Source of the DNA: Propionispora sp. 2/2-37
GTDB taxonomy: Bacteria > Bacillota > Negativicutes > Propionisporales > Propionisporaceae
Assembly: GCF_001298735.1 (NCBI RefSeq)
Contig: NZ_CYSP01000015.1
Span: 1-64,000, forward strand
Direction of reading: 5' to 3'
DNA: 64,000 nucleotides
The position numbers and the translations under genes were made by a program. Each line of letters opens with the position of its first letter. Position 1 is the first letter of the stretch. Shown here one piece after another: positions 51,139-60,997 of this stretch. The notes below the pieces were generated by a model. The model did not search any database, had not been told where the DNA came from, and saw nothing but the letters and a program-made list of their open reading frames with translations.

Positions 51139-52626
51139 ATGAAGAAGAAAACGGTTTTTTTAACAGGCGCGTCAGGGCATATGGGACATGAAGGTTTTAA
51201 ACAGCTACTTACTGAGAGAGACCGGCTTAACATTATAGCACTTGTTTTACCGACAAGGAAAGATAAGCAAATTATGTCTAAGTATGAAGACGAGCCGGGT
51301 GTAAGAATTGTATGGGGCGATTTAACAAATTATGCAGACGTATTACAGTGTGTGGAGCAGGCCGACTATGTTTTGCATGTAGGGGGAATGGTATCGCCGG
51401 CAGCCGATTACCTTCCTTCTCTAACGACAAAAGTGAATGTGGGCGCTGTAAAAAATATTATAAAGGCTATCAAAGCCCAGCCTAATCCCGACAAGATTAA
51501 ACTGGTATACATCGGAACGGTGGCCGAGACAGGTGACCGGAATCCGCCCATTCATTGGGGAAGAACGGGTGATCCCATAAAAATCAGCATATACGATAAT
51601 TATGCGATTACCAAGACCATCGCGGAACGGGAAGTCATTGAATCAGGGCTGAAATACTGGGTGTCTTTGCGACAAACAGGAGTGCTGTATCCGGAGCTTT
51701 TAAACAATCTTGACCCCATCATGTTTCATGAACCTGTTAACGGCGTATTTGAATGGGTTACAGCCCGGGATTCAGGTCGAATGCTGGTGAATGTTTGTGA
51801 TGAAAACGTACCTGAAGAATTCTGGCGGCGAGTGTATAATATCGGCGGCGGTGAAAAATATCGCACCACCAATTATGAGTTTATGCAAAAGACGTTGAAG
51901 GCAATCGGTATCGAGGACTTTACCAAAGTTTTCGACTTGAACTGGTTTGCTACGAGAAACTTCCATGGGCAGTGGTATGAAGATTCGGATGTGCTGGAAA
52001 ATTATCTGCATTTCCGCAGTGGGTCAGTCGATGATTTCATTGAGGAATTAAAAACGAAATTACCGTTCAAAATGAAATTAACAAAATATGTGCCGTCAGG
52101 TTTTATCAAGAAATTTATCATGGAGCCTGTGGCTAACCAAGAACTGGGTACGATGTACTGGATCAAAAATAATATTAAGGATAGAATTACCGCGTTTTTC
52201 GGTTCCATCGAAAAATGGCGGGAGATACCGGGCTGGGCTGAGTATAAAATTGCCAAGCCTTCCCCAACTCCTGTACGGCTGGATCACGGATATGATGAAA
52301 CCAAACCGAAAACGGAGCTTGACCTGGCCGATATGCAACAAGCGGCTGAATTTAGGGGCGGTCAGTGTCTGGCGGCAGCAATGACAAGAGGTGATTTATA
52401 TGCCAAACTGCAATGGCGCTGTGCTTTTGGGCATGAATTTGCGGCAAGTCCGGCCCTGGTTCTTTTAGGCGGGCATTGGTGTCCGGAATGTTTGCCTGCT
52501 CCCTGGAATTATGATGAGGAAGCGAAACGGAATCCGTTTTTTGCACAAGTCTGGTATCCGCTGCATGATAAAACGGAAGCAAATTATTATGATTCGGATA
52601 TTATTACGGATATAAAGAAATTATAG
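51139..52626 (+). CDS. NAD-dependent epimerase/dehydratase with C-terminal zinc-ribbon-like domain
   Basis: A 495-residue protein. Residues 1-330 form an extended short-chain dehydrogenase: nucleotide motif FLTGASGHMGHEG (residues 6-18) and the YxxxK pair in DNYAITKTIAER. Residues about 400-470 hold a small domain with LQWRCAFGHEFAASP and GGHWCPECLPAP, an apparent zinc ribbon. The combination is unusual, and the enzyme may modify a sugar released by the rhamnosidase; the reaction is unknown. ATG 51139 is used with AGGAG upstream. Confidence 0.75.
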   Translation: MKKKTVFLTGASGHMGHEGFKQLLTERDRLNIIALVLPTRKDKQIMSKYEDEPGVRIVWGDLTNYADVLQCVEQADYVLHVGGMVSPAADYLPSLTTKVNVGAVKNIIKAIKAQPNPDKIKLVYIGTVAETGDRNPPIHWGRTGDPIKISIYDNYAITKTIAEREVIESGLKYWVSLRQTGVLYPELLNNLDPIMFHEPVNGVFEWVTARDSGRMLVNVCDENVPEEFWRRVYNIGGGEKYRTTNYEFMQKTLKAIGIEDFTKVFDLNWFATRNFHGQWYEDSDVLENYLHFRSGSVDDFIEELKTKLPFKMKLTKYVPSGFIKKFIMEPVANQELGTMYWIKNNIKDRITAFFGSIEKWREIPGWAEYKIAKPSPTPVRLDHGYDETKPKTELDLADMQQAAEFRGGQCLAAAMTRGDLYAKLQWRCAFGHEFAASPALVLLGGHWCPECLPAPWNYDEEAKRNPFFAQVWYPLHDKTEANYYDSDIITDIKKL

Positions 52627-52734
52627 CCGGACGGTTTCCCCGTTGCAAAGGCTGCAGATATTCTTTCAACTTTTTTATCTGGGCTTTAGAATAGCTTTCT
52701 TAAACGAAGTTTGGAATTAAATCATAGAAAGAAT

Positions 52735-52784
52735 ACAAAAATCTAAAAATAATACAATTTCAAAATATTTAAAACGTCTAAAAT
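52735..52784 (+). promoter_or_regulatory. Proposed AraC-regulon site F and promoter (upstream of GH3 52900)
   Basis: ACAAAAATCTAAAAATAA then TACAATTTC (52735-52761), -10 TAAAAT at 52779-52784, exactly 25 bases after the start of ACAATT (52754). Confidence 0.6.
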
Positions 52785-52899
52785 GATAGAGAGAAAGGGA
52801 GAAAACAAAGTCTGTAACAGGAAGGTGTTTTTTCATGGTACAGACCGTAAACAACACAAAGCAGTGCACTATATGATAGTTAAAGAAAGGAGAAAGTGG

Positions 52900-55164
52900 A
52901 TGAATCGAGATATAAAGAAGATCGTTGCTCAAATGACTCTGGAGGAAAAAGCAGGGCTTTGTTCCGGTTTGGATTTTTGGCATACCAGGGGGATTGAACG
53001 ATTGGGTATTCCCTCAATCATGATGACAGACGGACCGCATGGTTTAAGAAAACAGGAGGGGCAAGCCGACCACCTGGGCATTAATAAAAGTGTGCCGGCC
53101 ACTTGTTTTCCTACAGCCTCCTGCTTAGCTTGCTCCTGGGATGAGGAACTGGCTGAAAAAGTTGGAGTGGCGTTAGGTGAAGAATGCCAGGCTGAAGGGG
53201 TTGCGGTTTTACTTGGCCCGGGTGTCAACATCAAACGTTCGCCGTTGTGCGGACGAAACTTTGAATATTTTTCCGAGGACCCGTATTTGTCGGCGAAAAT
53301 GGCGGCAGCTCATATCAAAGGTGTGCAGAGCCAGGGAGTTGGCACATCGTTGAAGCATTTTGCGGTTAACAACCAGGAACATCGTCGTATGACAGTCAAT
53401 GCAGATCTTGATGAACGTGCTTTACGGGAAATTTACCTGGCTGGTTTTGAAATGGCGGTAAGGGAAGCACAACCATGGACGGTAATGAGTGCTTACAATA
53501 AAGTAAATGGCGAGTATTGTTCCGAGAATAAACGCCTGTTGACGGATATTCTGCGGGAAGAATGGGGGTTTGGCGGTTTGGTGGTATCCGATTGGGGCGC
53601 GGTAAATGATATCGTTGCGGGTATCCAGGCTGGGCTCAATCTTGAAATGCCGTCAAGCAATGGGTTGGCAGAAAAACGTATTGTAGAGGCTGTTCAAGGC
53701 GGGACTCTTAAGGAAAGTAAGCTTGATGAATCGGTAGAAGCACTGCTTGGTATTATTTTTAAGGCAGTGGATAATCAACGGAAAAACACCGGTTATCATC
53801 TCAGGGAACACCACGAGTTAGCCAGCTGTGTGGCCCGTGAAAGCATGGTGCTGCTCAAAAACCAGGATCATATTCTACCCCTAGCCAAACAAGCCAGGAT
53901 TGCCGTACTGGGAGCATTTGCAAAAGAGGCAAGATATCAGGGCAGCGGCAGCTCTCGCATTGAGCCGACAAAACTGGAATGCATTTATGATGAAATCAGG
54001 CAAGCCGCCGGTCTCCATGCAAACATTTCTTATGCGGCAGGTTATCGCCTGGACAGTGATGCCGTTGATAAGGCCTTGTTGCAAAAAGCGCGGGATACAG
54101 CCCAAAAGGCAGATATTGCTGTAGTGTTTGTGGGACTTACCGGTAAACTGGAGGCTGAGGGTTTTGACCGTACGCACTTGCGTATAGCAGAAAATCATCA
54201 AGCATTAATTGAAGAAGTTGCCAGGGTCAACCCCAATGTGGTCGTCGTGTTAAGCAACGGCGCGCCGATAGAAATGCCGTGGCTGGATCGGGCAAAAGGC
54301 GTTCTTGAGTGCTATCTTGGCGGGCAGGCATTGGGTGGGGCTATTGCAGATATCCTTTTTGGAGCAGTGAGTCCGTGCGGCAAACTGGCCGAAACGTTTC
54401 CGCGAAAATTAGAACATAACCCGTCTTACCTGAATTTTCCGGGTGAGGGCGATTTAGTGGAGTATAGGGAAGGCATCTTCGTTGGGTACCGATACTACGA
54501 CAGCAAGAAGATTGAACCTTTATTCCCGTTTGGTTATGGCCTCAGTTATACGGAATTTGAATATAGAGACATCACTCTCGATAAAGACTGCATACTGGAT
54601 ACAGAGACTGTAACGGTCTGTGTTAAAGTTAAAAATACCGGGCAGGTAGCCGGTAAGGAAATTGTACAGCTATATGTCAAGGATGTGGCTGCCAGTGTAG
54701 TTCGCCCGGAAAAAGAACTAAAAGGGTTCCAGAAGATTTTCCTTTTACCGGGTGAAGAGAAAACCGTCACTTTTACTTTGGATAAACGTGCCTTCGCTTA
54801 TTATAATCCGGTTCTGAAAGATTGGCATGTTGAAACCGGAGAATTTATCATCATGGTGGGAAAATCATCGCGTGACATTCTTTTGAATACATTGCTGACT
54901 GTGGAGTCCACTGTTACTGTTCCCAAAAAGCTTACCCGATTTTCCACTTTAGGAGAACTGCTGCACAATTCCGCAGGGGCAGAGGTGGCCAATACGATGC
55001 TGGCGGCGAGTGCCCAGCCGGGAACTGCCGAGGACCAAGCACATTTTGTGCGTGAAATGATGAAGGGTATGCCGCTGTATAAATTTGTGCAGTTAAGCCG
55101 GGGCGTTTTCACCTTTGAAATGCTGGATGCCATTCTGGCAAGCGTAAACGATAGATCGGAATAA
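52900..55164 (+). CDS. Glycoside hydrolase family 3 enzyme
   Basis: A 754-residue GH3 closely related to the one at 31197: barrel first ([35 protein letters not shown]; nucleophile Asp in [12 protein letters not shown]), then the C-terminal sandwich ([19 protein letters not shown]) and fibronectin-III-like domain, with a helical tail of about 75 residues after 680. No signal peptide. ATG 52900 is preferred with GAAAGGAG upstream; an open frame extends to 52783 but has no good start. Confidence 0.88.
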   Translation: MNRDIKKIVAQMTLEEKAGLCSGLDFWHTRGIERLGIPSIMMTDGPHGLRKQEGQADHLGINKSVPATCFPTASCLACSWDEELAEKVGVALGEECQAEGVAVLLGPGVNIKRSPLCGRNFEYFSEDPYLSAKMAAAHIKGVQSQGVGTSLKHFAVNNQEHRRMTVNADLDERALREIYLAGFEMAVREAQPWTVMSAYNKVNGEYCSENKRLLTDILREEWGFGGLVVSDWGAVNDIVAGIQAGLNLEMPSSNGLAEKRIVEAVQGGTLKESKLDESVEALLGIIFKAVDNQRKNTGYHLREHHELASCVARESMVLLKNQDHILPLAKQARIAVLGAFAKEARYQGSGSSRIEPTKLECIYDEIRQAAGLHANISYAAGYRLDSDAVDKALLQKARDTAQKADIAVVFVGLTGKLEAEGFDRTHLRIAENHQALIEEVARVNPNVVVVLSNGAPIEMPWLDRAKGVLECYLGGQALGGAIADILFGAVSPCGKLAETFPRKLEHNPSYLNFPGEGDLVEYREGIFVGYRYYDSKKIEPLFPFGYGLSYTEFEYRDITLDKDCILDTETVTVCVKVKNTGQVAGKEIVQLYVKDVAASVVRPEKELKGFQKIFLLPGEEKTVTFTLDKRAFAYYNPVLKDWHVETGEFIIMVGKSSRDILLNTLLTVESTVTVPKKLTRFSTLGELLHNSAGAEVANTMLAASAQPGTAEDQAHFVREMMKGMPLYKFVQLSRGVFTFEMLDAILASVNDRSE

Positions 55165-55316
55165 AGTCAAGAAAAACAATAGTAACAATGGATTTCTGGA
55201 ATTGTCGCAAGCTTTTGGGTAGATTGTCCTAGGCGAAATCGCAGCGGCGCGTACACTTGCATACTAGGTCTTCGCAACCGCTTCTCAATAAGCTTATTAT
55301 TATAAGGAGGTTTATC

Positions 55317-55531
55317 ATGAGTGTTTCTGAAGATACCAAAATTAAAGAGTTGTTAAAAAGTGAGGTGGCAAAGGCCGTACTGGAAAAGCATTTTCCCGGG
55401 TTTACAACTAATCCGCAACTCGGTATGTTAAAATGTTTTCCCTGAAAGCGCTTGCCAGGTTTCCACAGGCCAAAATATCGCCGGAGCAACTAAAAGCCGC
55501 CGCTGATGATTTGGCAAACATTACGGAATAA
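55317..55531 (+). pseudogene. Stand-alone helical module (as on the esterase and rhamnosidase), frameshifted
   Basis: ATG 55317 (AAGGAGG upstream) encodes KIKELLKSEVAKAVLEKHFP and stops at 42 codons; the +1 frame then carries FSLKALARFPQAKISPEQLK to TAA 55529-55531. With one shift near 55420-55430 the product would be about 71 residues, matching the C-terminal modules of the proteins at 47027 and 48197. Either an indel (or sequencing error) or a programmed shift; an indel is simpler. Confidence 0.6.
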
Positions 55532-55658
55532 CCGAATAACTGATAATTTATTGCGGATAAAACCACAACAGCTTACAGAAAAGTTGTTGTGGTTTTATCA
55601 AATGAATCGGAAAGTGTCCGACAAAGTTAAATTATAACCGGTAATAATCTTGCCATTT

Positions 55659-55720
55659 CACCAAATTATAGGAATATTACCATTAATAAATTGCAAAAAT
55701 TACTACAATTAAATAAAATC
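55659..55720 (+). promoter_or_regulatory. Proposed AraC-regulon tandem sites G1/G2 (upstream of the GPH transporter)
   Basis: G1 reads ACCAAATTATAGGAATA then TTACCATTAATAAATTG; TACAAT at 55704-55709 lies 25 bases after its ACCATT (55679) and could be the -10. A second half-match, GCAAAAATTACTACAATTAA, overlaps that -10. The promoter start is uncertain. Confidence 0.5.
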
Positions 55721-55746
55721 ATTAAATTATGTAAGGAGACGAAAGT

Positions 55747-57192
55747 ATGAAATTATCAGAGCAAGTGCATGACGAAGACAGAAAACTTACGTTTATTGAA
55801 AAGCTTATTCTTCCGTCGGGTAGTTTTACAGGCACTTTTCAGTTTCAAATGATCCAAATGTTTTTACTGTATTATTATACCGATATTTTTAAAATCAGCG
55901 CGGGTTACGTGGCCGTTCTATTTTTGGTGGCGCGCGTAATTGACGCCTTTTTGGCTCCAGCGTTTGGCATGTATGTGGATAAGGTTAACTTACCGTGGGG
56001 TAAATACAGACCTTGGTTTTTGATTATAGGAATTCCCACTGGAGTATTTGGTTTTTTAACCTTTACGGCTTTTGATTTAAGCGCGGAAGGCAAGCTGGTT
56101 TATGCGACGATTACCTACTTTTTCTATAGTGTTTTTATAGCAATCGCTCAGGGACCGGGTGCTGCCATGATTCCAGCCATGACCAAGCGGCTGGATGACA
56201 GAATGGCGGTTGGAATTTATAGTTATGTTTATGTTATGCTTGGGGCCATGATCCCTACTATTGGCGGATTAGCCCTGATCAAGGTCTTGGGACAGGGAGA
56301 TGATGCCAGAGGATTCAGTATGTTTATGGCCATACTTGCGGTGGTTGTTATCGTACAGTCTATTGTCTCGTTTATTGTACTAAAAGAAAAATATGTGATC
56401 CCGAAGAAACCGGAAGAACAGCAATATGGCTTTAAAGAAATGCTGATGAAGGCAGTGATGAAAAATAGGACCGCGATTATTGCCCTTACTTTTATTTTTT
56501 CTCTAAATTTAGCTAATGGTGTTCGTTCAGCGGTTATGATTCACTATCTTAAGTATTTCTTTCATAATGAAGGGTTAATAATGCTAGTGGGCGCTGTCAC
56601 TCTATTGCCTACTTTGCTTGGTGCTGTTTTATCACCTATGGTAACCCGGAGAACTGGTCTTAGACAGAATTTGATTATATCCACAGTTGTCAATATTTTG
56701 ACCTCAGCCCTCGTTATATTTATACCGGCGACCGAGCTGGGCTTTCAGGTTTATTTGGGATTAGGTATATTGGGAGCCCTGTTTAACGGAATTTCCATGC
56801 CGGCACAGGGAACGCTTATGCCGGCCGCAATGGACTATGCGGAGTGGAAAACAGGTATTAATGCCAATGCCTTTATGGGATCGCTGCAGGGTTTTATGCA
56901 GACCTTTGCCACGGCGGTATCAGGCGCTCTTGCGGCGGGCGCGTTGGCGCTGGTTGGTTATCAGGGCGGTGCGGCGGAACAAACAAGTGGGGCGATTTTG
57001 GGGATTCAGATTATCATGACTCTTTTTCCCGCTATCATTACCGTACTTTCCCTGTGTGTAATCTGGTTTGATTTGACGGAAGACAAACAAAAACAAATTG
57101 CCCATGACCTGGCGGAACGCAGAAAGCAGGCGGAAATAGCAGCGTCGAATGGTGATGCAGCCGCTTCAGCCAACAACGCTCTTTATAATTAA
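55747..57192 (+). CDS. GPH-family (glycoside-pentoside-hexuronide) sugar:cation symporter
   Basis: A 481-residue major-facilitator-type transporter with twelve predicted helices. Hallmarks are the N-terminal DEDRKLTFIEKLILPSG, the first-loop VARVIDAFLAPAFGMYVDKV and DYAEWKTGI late in the protein (typical of MelB/GusB/XynP relatives). It probably imports rhamnosides, xylosides or short oligosaccharides for the cytoplasmic hydrolases around it. GTAAGGAGAC precedes the ATG. Confidence 0.88.
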   Translation: MKLSEQVHDEDRKLTFIEKLILPSGSFTGTFQFQMIQMFLLYYYTDIFKISAGYVAVLFLVARVIDAFLAPAFGMYVDKVNLPWGKYRPWFLIIGIPTGVFGFLTFTAFDLSAEGKLVYATITYFFYSVFIAIAQGPGAAMIPAMTKRLDDRMAVGIYSYVYVMLGAMIPTIGGLALIKVLGQGDDARGFSMFMAILAVVVIVQSIVSFIVLKEKYVIPKKPEEQQYGFKEMLMKAVMKNRTAIIALTFIFSLNLANGVRSAVMIHYLKYFFHNEGLIMLVGAVTLLPTLLGAVLSPMVTRRTGLRQNLIISTVVNILTSALVIFIPATELGFQVYLGLGILGALFNGISMPAQGTLMPAAMDYAEWKTGINANAFMGSLQGFMQTFATAVSGALAAGALALVGYQGGAAEQTSGAILGIQIIMTLFPAIITVLSLCVIWFDLTEDKQKQIAHDLAERRKQAEIAASNGDAAASANNALYN

Positions 57193-57238
57193 CTGACGGA
57201 GTGCTTTACTATATCAGGCACCAACGAGGTGATTGTCA

Positions 57239-58714
57239 ATGGCAGCGAAAGGCGCACAAGCCTTAACCAGGAAAGTAAATAAAGTGTTATTAAGCATTTT
57301 TTCTTTGCTGATAATCCCTGTGCTGATGTTAAATATTACGGGAGCGCTGGCTAATTATGGCGGATTGGTATTTCAGATCGTTATGTTAGCGACTGCGGTA
57401 GTCCTGTATAGAAAAAAGCTGGACACTCAGCTTGCCTACTTGCTTTGTTATTATGCATTGTGTGGCATCATTAGTTCGACATTTTTTGATGGGACCCAGG
57501 ATAATTTCATAGCGTTCTTTTATTTGATGATACCGCTTTGCTACGCAGCCTGTTATTTGGATAAAAGATTCTCACTGACATACAACATTATCAGTAATTG
57601 TGCAATACTGGCATCACAATTTCTAACTCAGGCCTTCACGGATATGGGATTGTTTTTACCGCTGTGGGGGGGATTGGTTTTGGCCAGTATTATATTGTTT
57701 TTTGTAACTAAATGGGGCGGTGAATTGCTGAAGACTGTCAGTGGAGAACAAGACAGAACGGTGGCTCTCTTTAATGAACTGCAAAATACCCTGCGGGTTA
57801 TAAAGACAAATGCCGGCAATTTAAACAACCATATCGGCGAATCGCACAGTAATTTGCAACATATCAGGGATTCCAGCAGTATGAGTACCGTTACGGTGGA
57901 AGAAGTGGCCAAGGGTGTGGCCGAACAGGCTGCAAGCCTTAACCAGATCAGCTGCCTGATTAATGATGTAAATAAAAAAATGCTGCAGACGACTGCCATC
58001 GCCGAGCAAATGGCCGAAGCTTCCGGTAAAACACACAGCAGTGTTTTGGCGGGATCAAGCGGTATTCAGGAAATGAGCCGCCAAATGGGAGTTATTCATG
58101 CCGCTGTTGATGGCGTTTTGGCAACGGTAGATGAATTGCAGCAAAGTATGGATGAGATTAACCATTTTTTAGACGGAATTACGCAGATTGCCAGTCAGAC
58201 AAATTTGCTGTCCTTGAATGCAGCCATCGAAGCCGCCCGGGCCGGGGAACACGGCAAAGGCTTTGCCGTTGTGGCCGGGGAGGTGAGAAATCTGGCGGAA
58301 CAAAGCACTAAAACGGTGGAAACGATTACCAGCATTATCGCCAATATAAAGGGCCGGACGAATGCGGTTTTGGGAGAAGTAAGAAAAGGGAAAATGGCTA
58401 CGCTGTCGGGAGACGCAATCACTGAAAAAGTAATCCAGAACTTTGCGGATATTCAGAGAACGTTTCAGGATTTTGATGCCTGTATCAGCCGGGAAATCGC
58501 TATGATTCAGCAGATTAGTCAGGCATTTAGCCACATCCGTCAGCAGGCGGAAAGCGTTGCCGGTATTTCAGAAGGGCACTCGGCGGCCACCGAGCAACTG
58601 CTGGCAACCGTTGCCGAGCAGGATCAGAAGATTGAGGATATTTTTCAGGTGATGCAGCGTATACAACAATTAAGCGCCAGTTTGGATTCCCTGGCCCAAA
58701 AGATCGGAGAATAG
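57239..58714 (+). CDS. Methyl-accepting chemotaxis protein
   Basis: A 491-residue chemoreceptor. Residues 20-165 hold six hydrophobic segments without a large extracytoplasmic loop, so it senses within or through the membrane. There is no obvious HAMP domain. The signalling hairpin includes [20 protein letters not shown] and [23 protein letters not shown] 57239 has GAGGTGA seven bases upstream. It lies 46 bases after the sugar transporter, so chemotaxis to the same sugar is plausible. Confidence 0.88.
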   Translation: MAAKGAQALTRKVNKVLLSIFSLLIIPVLMLNITGALANYGGLVFQIVMLATAVVLYRKKLDTQLAYLLCYYALCGIISSTFFDGTQDNFIAFFYLMIPLCYAACYLDKRFSLTYNIISNCAILASQFLTQAFTDMGLFLPLWGGLVLASIILFFVTKWGGELLKTVSGEQDRTVALFNELQNTLRVIKTNAGNLNNHIGESHSNLQHIRDSSSMSTVTVEEVAKGVAEQAASLNQISCLINDVNKKMLQTTAIAEQMAEASGKTHSSVLAGSSGIQEMSRQMGVIHAAVDGVLATVDELQQSMDEINHFLDGITQIASQTNLLSLNAAIEAARAGEHGKGFAVVAGEVRNLAEQSTKTVETITSIIANIKGRTNAVLGEVRKGKMATLSGDAITEKVIQNFADIQRTFQDFDACISREIAMIQQISQAFSHIRQQAESVAGISEGHSAATEQLLATVAEQDQKIEDIFQVMQRIQQLSASLDSLAQKIGE

Positions 58715-58744
58715 GTCATATTTTGGTGTTAATTGGAATTTGAT

Positions 58745-58773
58745 TTGAAAGTAATGGTTAGTTTAAGTATAAT
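58745..58773 (+). promoter_or_regulatory. Sigma-70 promoter of the orphan PTS EIIB gene
   Basis: TTGAAA (58745-58750), 17 bases, TATAAT (58768-58773). Confidence 0.7.
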
Positions 58774-58825
58774 AAAGGAAGGTATAATGGTAATATTTTA
58801 TTTTTTCTAGCAACAGGGGAAAGCT

Positions 58826-59131
58826 ATGAACATTTTATTAATTTGTGCAACCGGTTTGTCCACTGGTAAACTGGTATCAAAAATGCAAGTAGAAAATGAG
58901 TCAGGTGGATATCACCATAAAATTGCTTCCTGTTCCTTCGATAATTTGAAAAATTATGTGGAGGATTTTGACGTATTATTGTTAGGGCCGCAAATTCGCT
59001 ATAAATCTCATAAGGTAGCTAAACTTGCCGAGGAGAAGAATAAGAAGTTTGCAATCATTGATTCCCTTAGCTTTATTATGGGCGACGGAAAAGCAGTGCT
59101 TGACCAGGTGCATCGCTTACTGCAAGAGTAA
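58826..59131 (+). CDS. Orphan PTS EIIB, lactose/cellobiose-type
   Basis: A 101-residue IIB. The phospho-cysteine is Cys8 in LLICATGLSTGKLV. No EIIA or EIIC is nearby, so it may partner with components elsewhere or act as a regulatory phosphoacceptor. It has its own promoter and a terminator at 59239. AGGGGAAAG precedes the ATG. Confidence 0.82.
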   Translation: MNILLICATGLSTGKLVSKMQVENESGGYHHKIASCSFDNLKNYVEDFDVLLLGPQIRYKSHKVAKLAEEKNKKFAIIDSLSFIMGDGKAVLDQVHRLLQE

Positions 59132-59238
59132 TTTTCTCTGCTTTTTGTACGGTTGCTATTCGTCTCTGAGGGCTAATTATGGTGATGCAGATTAGAATAA
59201 CGATTTTACTACAACTGAGGAGAGTTCCTCATAAAATT

Positions 59239-59285
59239 AAGGTGTTAAAGAGCCAAAAGACAGGCTTCTTTAACACCTTTTTTGT
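59239..59285. terminator. Terminator between the EIIB and AraC genes
   Basis: Arms 59239-59251 and 59267-59279 (AAGGTGTTAAAGA/TCTTTAACACCTT) with a T run; it serves the plus-strand EIIB gene and lies 35 bases past the minus-strand regulator stop. Confidence 0.75.
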
Positions 59286-59313
59286 TGGGAGAAGTGAATC
59301 GAGGAGTAATGGT

Positions 59314-60572
59314 TCATTTATGAAGCTGGCGGTATTCTTTTGGTGTAATGCCCACGTGTTGTTTAAAAATTTTGGTGAAGTAGCTTTGATCACTAAACCC
59401 AAGGAGAACACAAATGTTCAAAATGGTTTGGGAGTCATCATGCAGCAGTTTTTTTGCCTCGGCAATTCTTTCAAATTGTATATATTCACTGATTGGGATG
59501 CCTACCTGTTTTTTAAATAATTGCGAGAGGTAACTTGCATTCATGTTCAGAGATTCGGCAATTTCAGGAATGGTTAACTTTTCGTACAGATGCTTGTTGA
59601 TATAACTAATGGTTTTGATAATAGATTTGGAATAGTTGTTAGTTTGTAAGGCATGAACTCTGTCTGTATAATCACACATCATCCGGTAATGTAAGGCGTA
59701 AATTTCCTTAATTTCCTGTAGCTCTTCCACTTGTTGGATATAAATGTCGCTAAGGCTGAACGCCAGTTCCCAATCTAGGCCTCCCTCAATGGCGGCATGT
59801 GAAACCACCGAAACATAACTTATAAAAAGATTTTTTTCGTTGCGCAGTGGATTTTTAGCGTGAATTCCCCGTTCTCCATCGACGGGCTTATTCAGTTGTT
59901 CCAGTAATTTTTCCTTATTTCCTTCTTTTATAGCCTGCAATAAGGCTTGTTCATATTGCTCGGTATGGTGGAATTGCGCTTTTTCCGCTTTTCCAAGAGA
60001 TAGGGTTCCAGCTTATTCTCAACTGAAAATGCCTCTTTTACAAAATGGCCAACTTCAACAAGGTCAGGCAATTCAATTTTTTCCTGATACAACAAAAAGT
60101 ATAATAGACGGCCGGCGTCTGCCCATAGTTTGTTTTCTATACACGGTACATGAGAGTAATATTTAGTTACTTCCGATTTTAGCTTAGGTGAAATTTTAAA
60201 ATTACTAAAGAAAGAATCAATGGTAGCTTGATTTATTACGGTAAAAGTAGCAGGACCGGCAATAATTCTACCTATGTGCATATCGGATTGAATGATATCA
60301 ATAGCGAAGTAATTTTCAAAAAATTCCGTAGAGCTAAAAACAGGATACGTAAGAAGAGGGTCCGGAAAAAGTTCCTGAAATAACTTCTGGAGATCAGGCA
60401 CTAAAGGATTTTGCTGATAGCGAAAAGCTTGTTTTGTCACAAGCTTTTTTTCGTGATCAACAAAAACAATAGACACTTTGAAAATAGCAAAGAAAAGCTC
60501 ACAAATATAGGCAATGTGCTGATGATCCGGAAAGTTTTTGTTATTCATGTTCGTGAACAGATTTCCTTTCAT
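59314..60572 (-). pseudogene. AraC-family regulator, split by a frameshift
   Basis: Two overlapping minus-strand frames together look like one regulator of about 415 residues. 59928-60572 carries the sensing part (HIAYICELFFAIFKVSIVFV, IGRIIAGPATF), like PocR/XylR-type receivers. 59314-59940 carries the two AraC helix-turn-helices (LTIPEIAESLNMNASYLSQL, QTILNICVLLGFSDQSYF). The frames change in an A-rich stretch near 59975-59995. Its gene neighbours and the repeated operator-like sites suggest it activates the glycosidase locus. Whether it is dead, mis-sequenced or shifts in translation is open. Confidence 0.7.
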
Positions 60573-60997
60573 GTTTAGATATCTACAATATTATAACATC
60601 GATGAAAGAATTATCAAAATAATAGAAATTTCACCAAATTCTAAAAATACTACTATAGGCAACCTGTCCCGTGTAATTAAAATAAAAAATAAGAAAAGCC
60701 GGGCTTTTCTTATAATACTCAAATTCTTATTCGTAATCAATAAGAATTTGATTTACATAGACTCCTGGAGTGATTAAAAATGCAGTTATGAGGGGGGATT
60801 TGAATAAGACAGTTTTTATTGATGTGAGGTGAGCGGACAGGGGTATATGATGTTTTATTATGTATTGTCTTTGTCAAAAGCAGCATGAAATTTGAGTTTT
60901 GTTACATGACGGGGGAACAGGCGGATACCCGGCATAGCTTTCGATTCTTAGCGGCAGTGGTTGCAAAACTCAGGGACTAGAATGGGGGAGGTGCCAA
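60573..60997. other. Intergenic region between the AraC gene and the SLH porin
   Basis: Holds site H (60629-60656: ACCAAATTCTAAAAATAC then TACTATAGG, the regulon core with a changed 3' end, about 60 bases upstream of the regulator start), a hairpin AAGAAAAGCC/GGCTTTTCTT at 60692-60714, and a perfect 12-bp inverted repeat with a seven-base loop at about 60719-60750. No gene is seen. The rest is AT-rich; the porin promoter was not identified with confidence. Confidence 0.5.

Noticed and set aside
31110-60656. The repeated CTAAAAATA motif as a CRISPR or transposon repeat
   Set aside because: Copies are kilobases apart, each in front of a gene and at a constant distance from a -10; no spacers, Cas genes or transposase are seen.
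60719-60750. The 12-bp inverted repeat as a recombination or attachment site
   Set aside because: It occurs once, with no integrase or flanking duplication; it is more likely a hairpin or regulator site.
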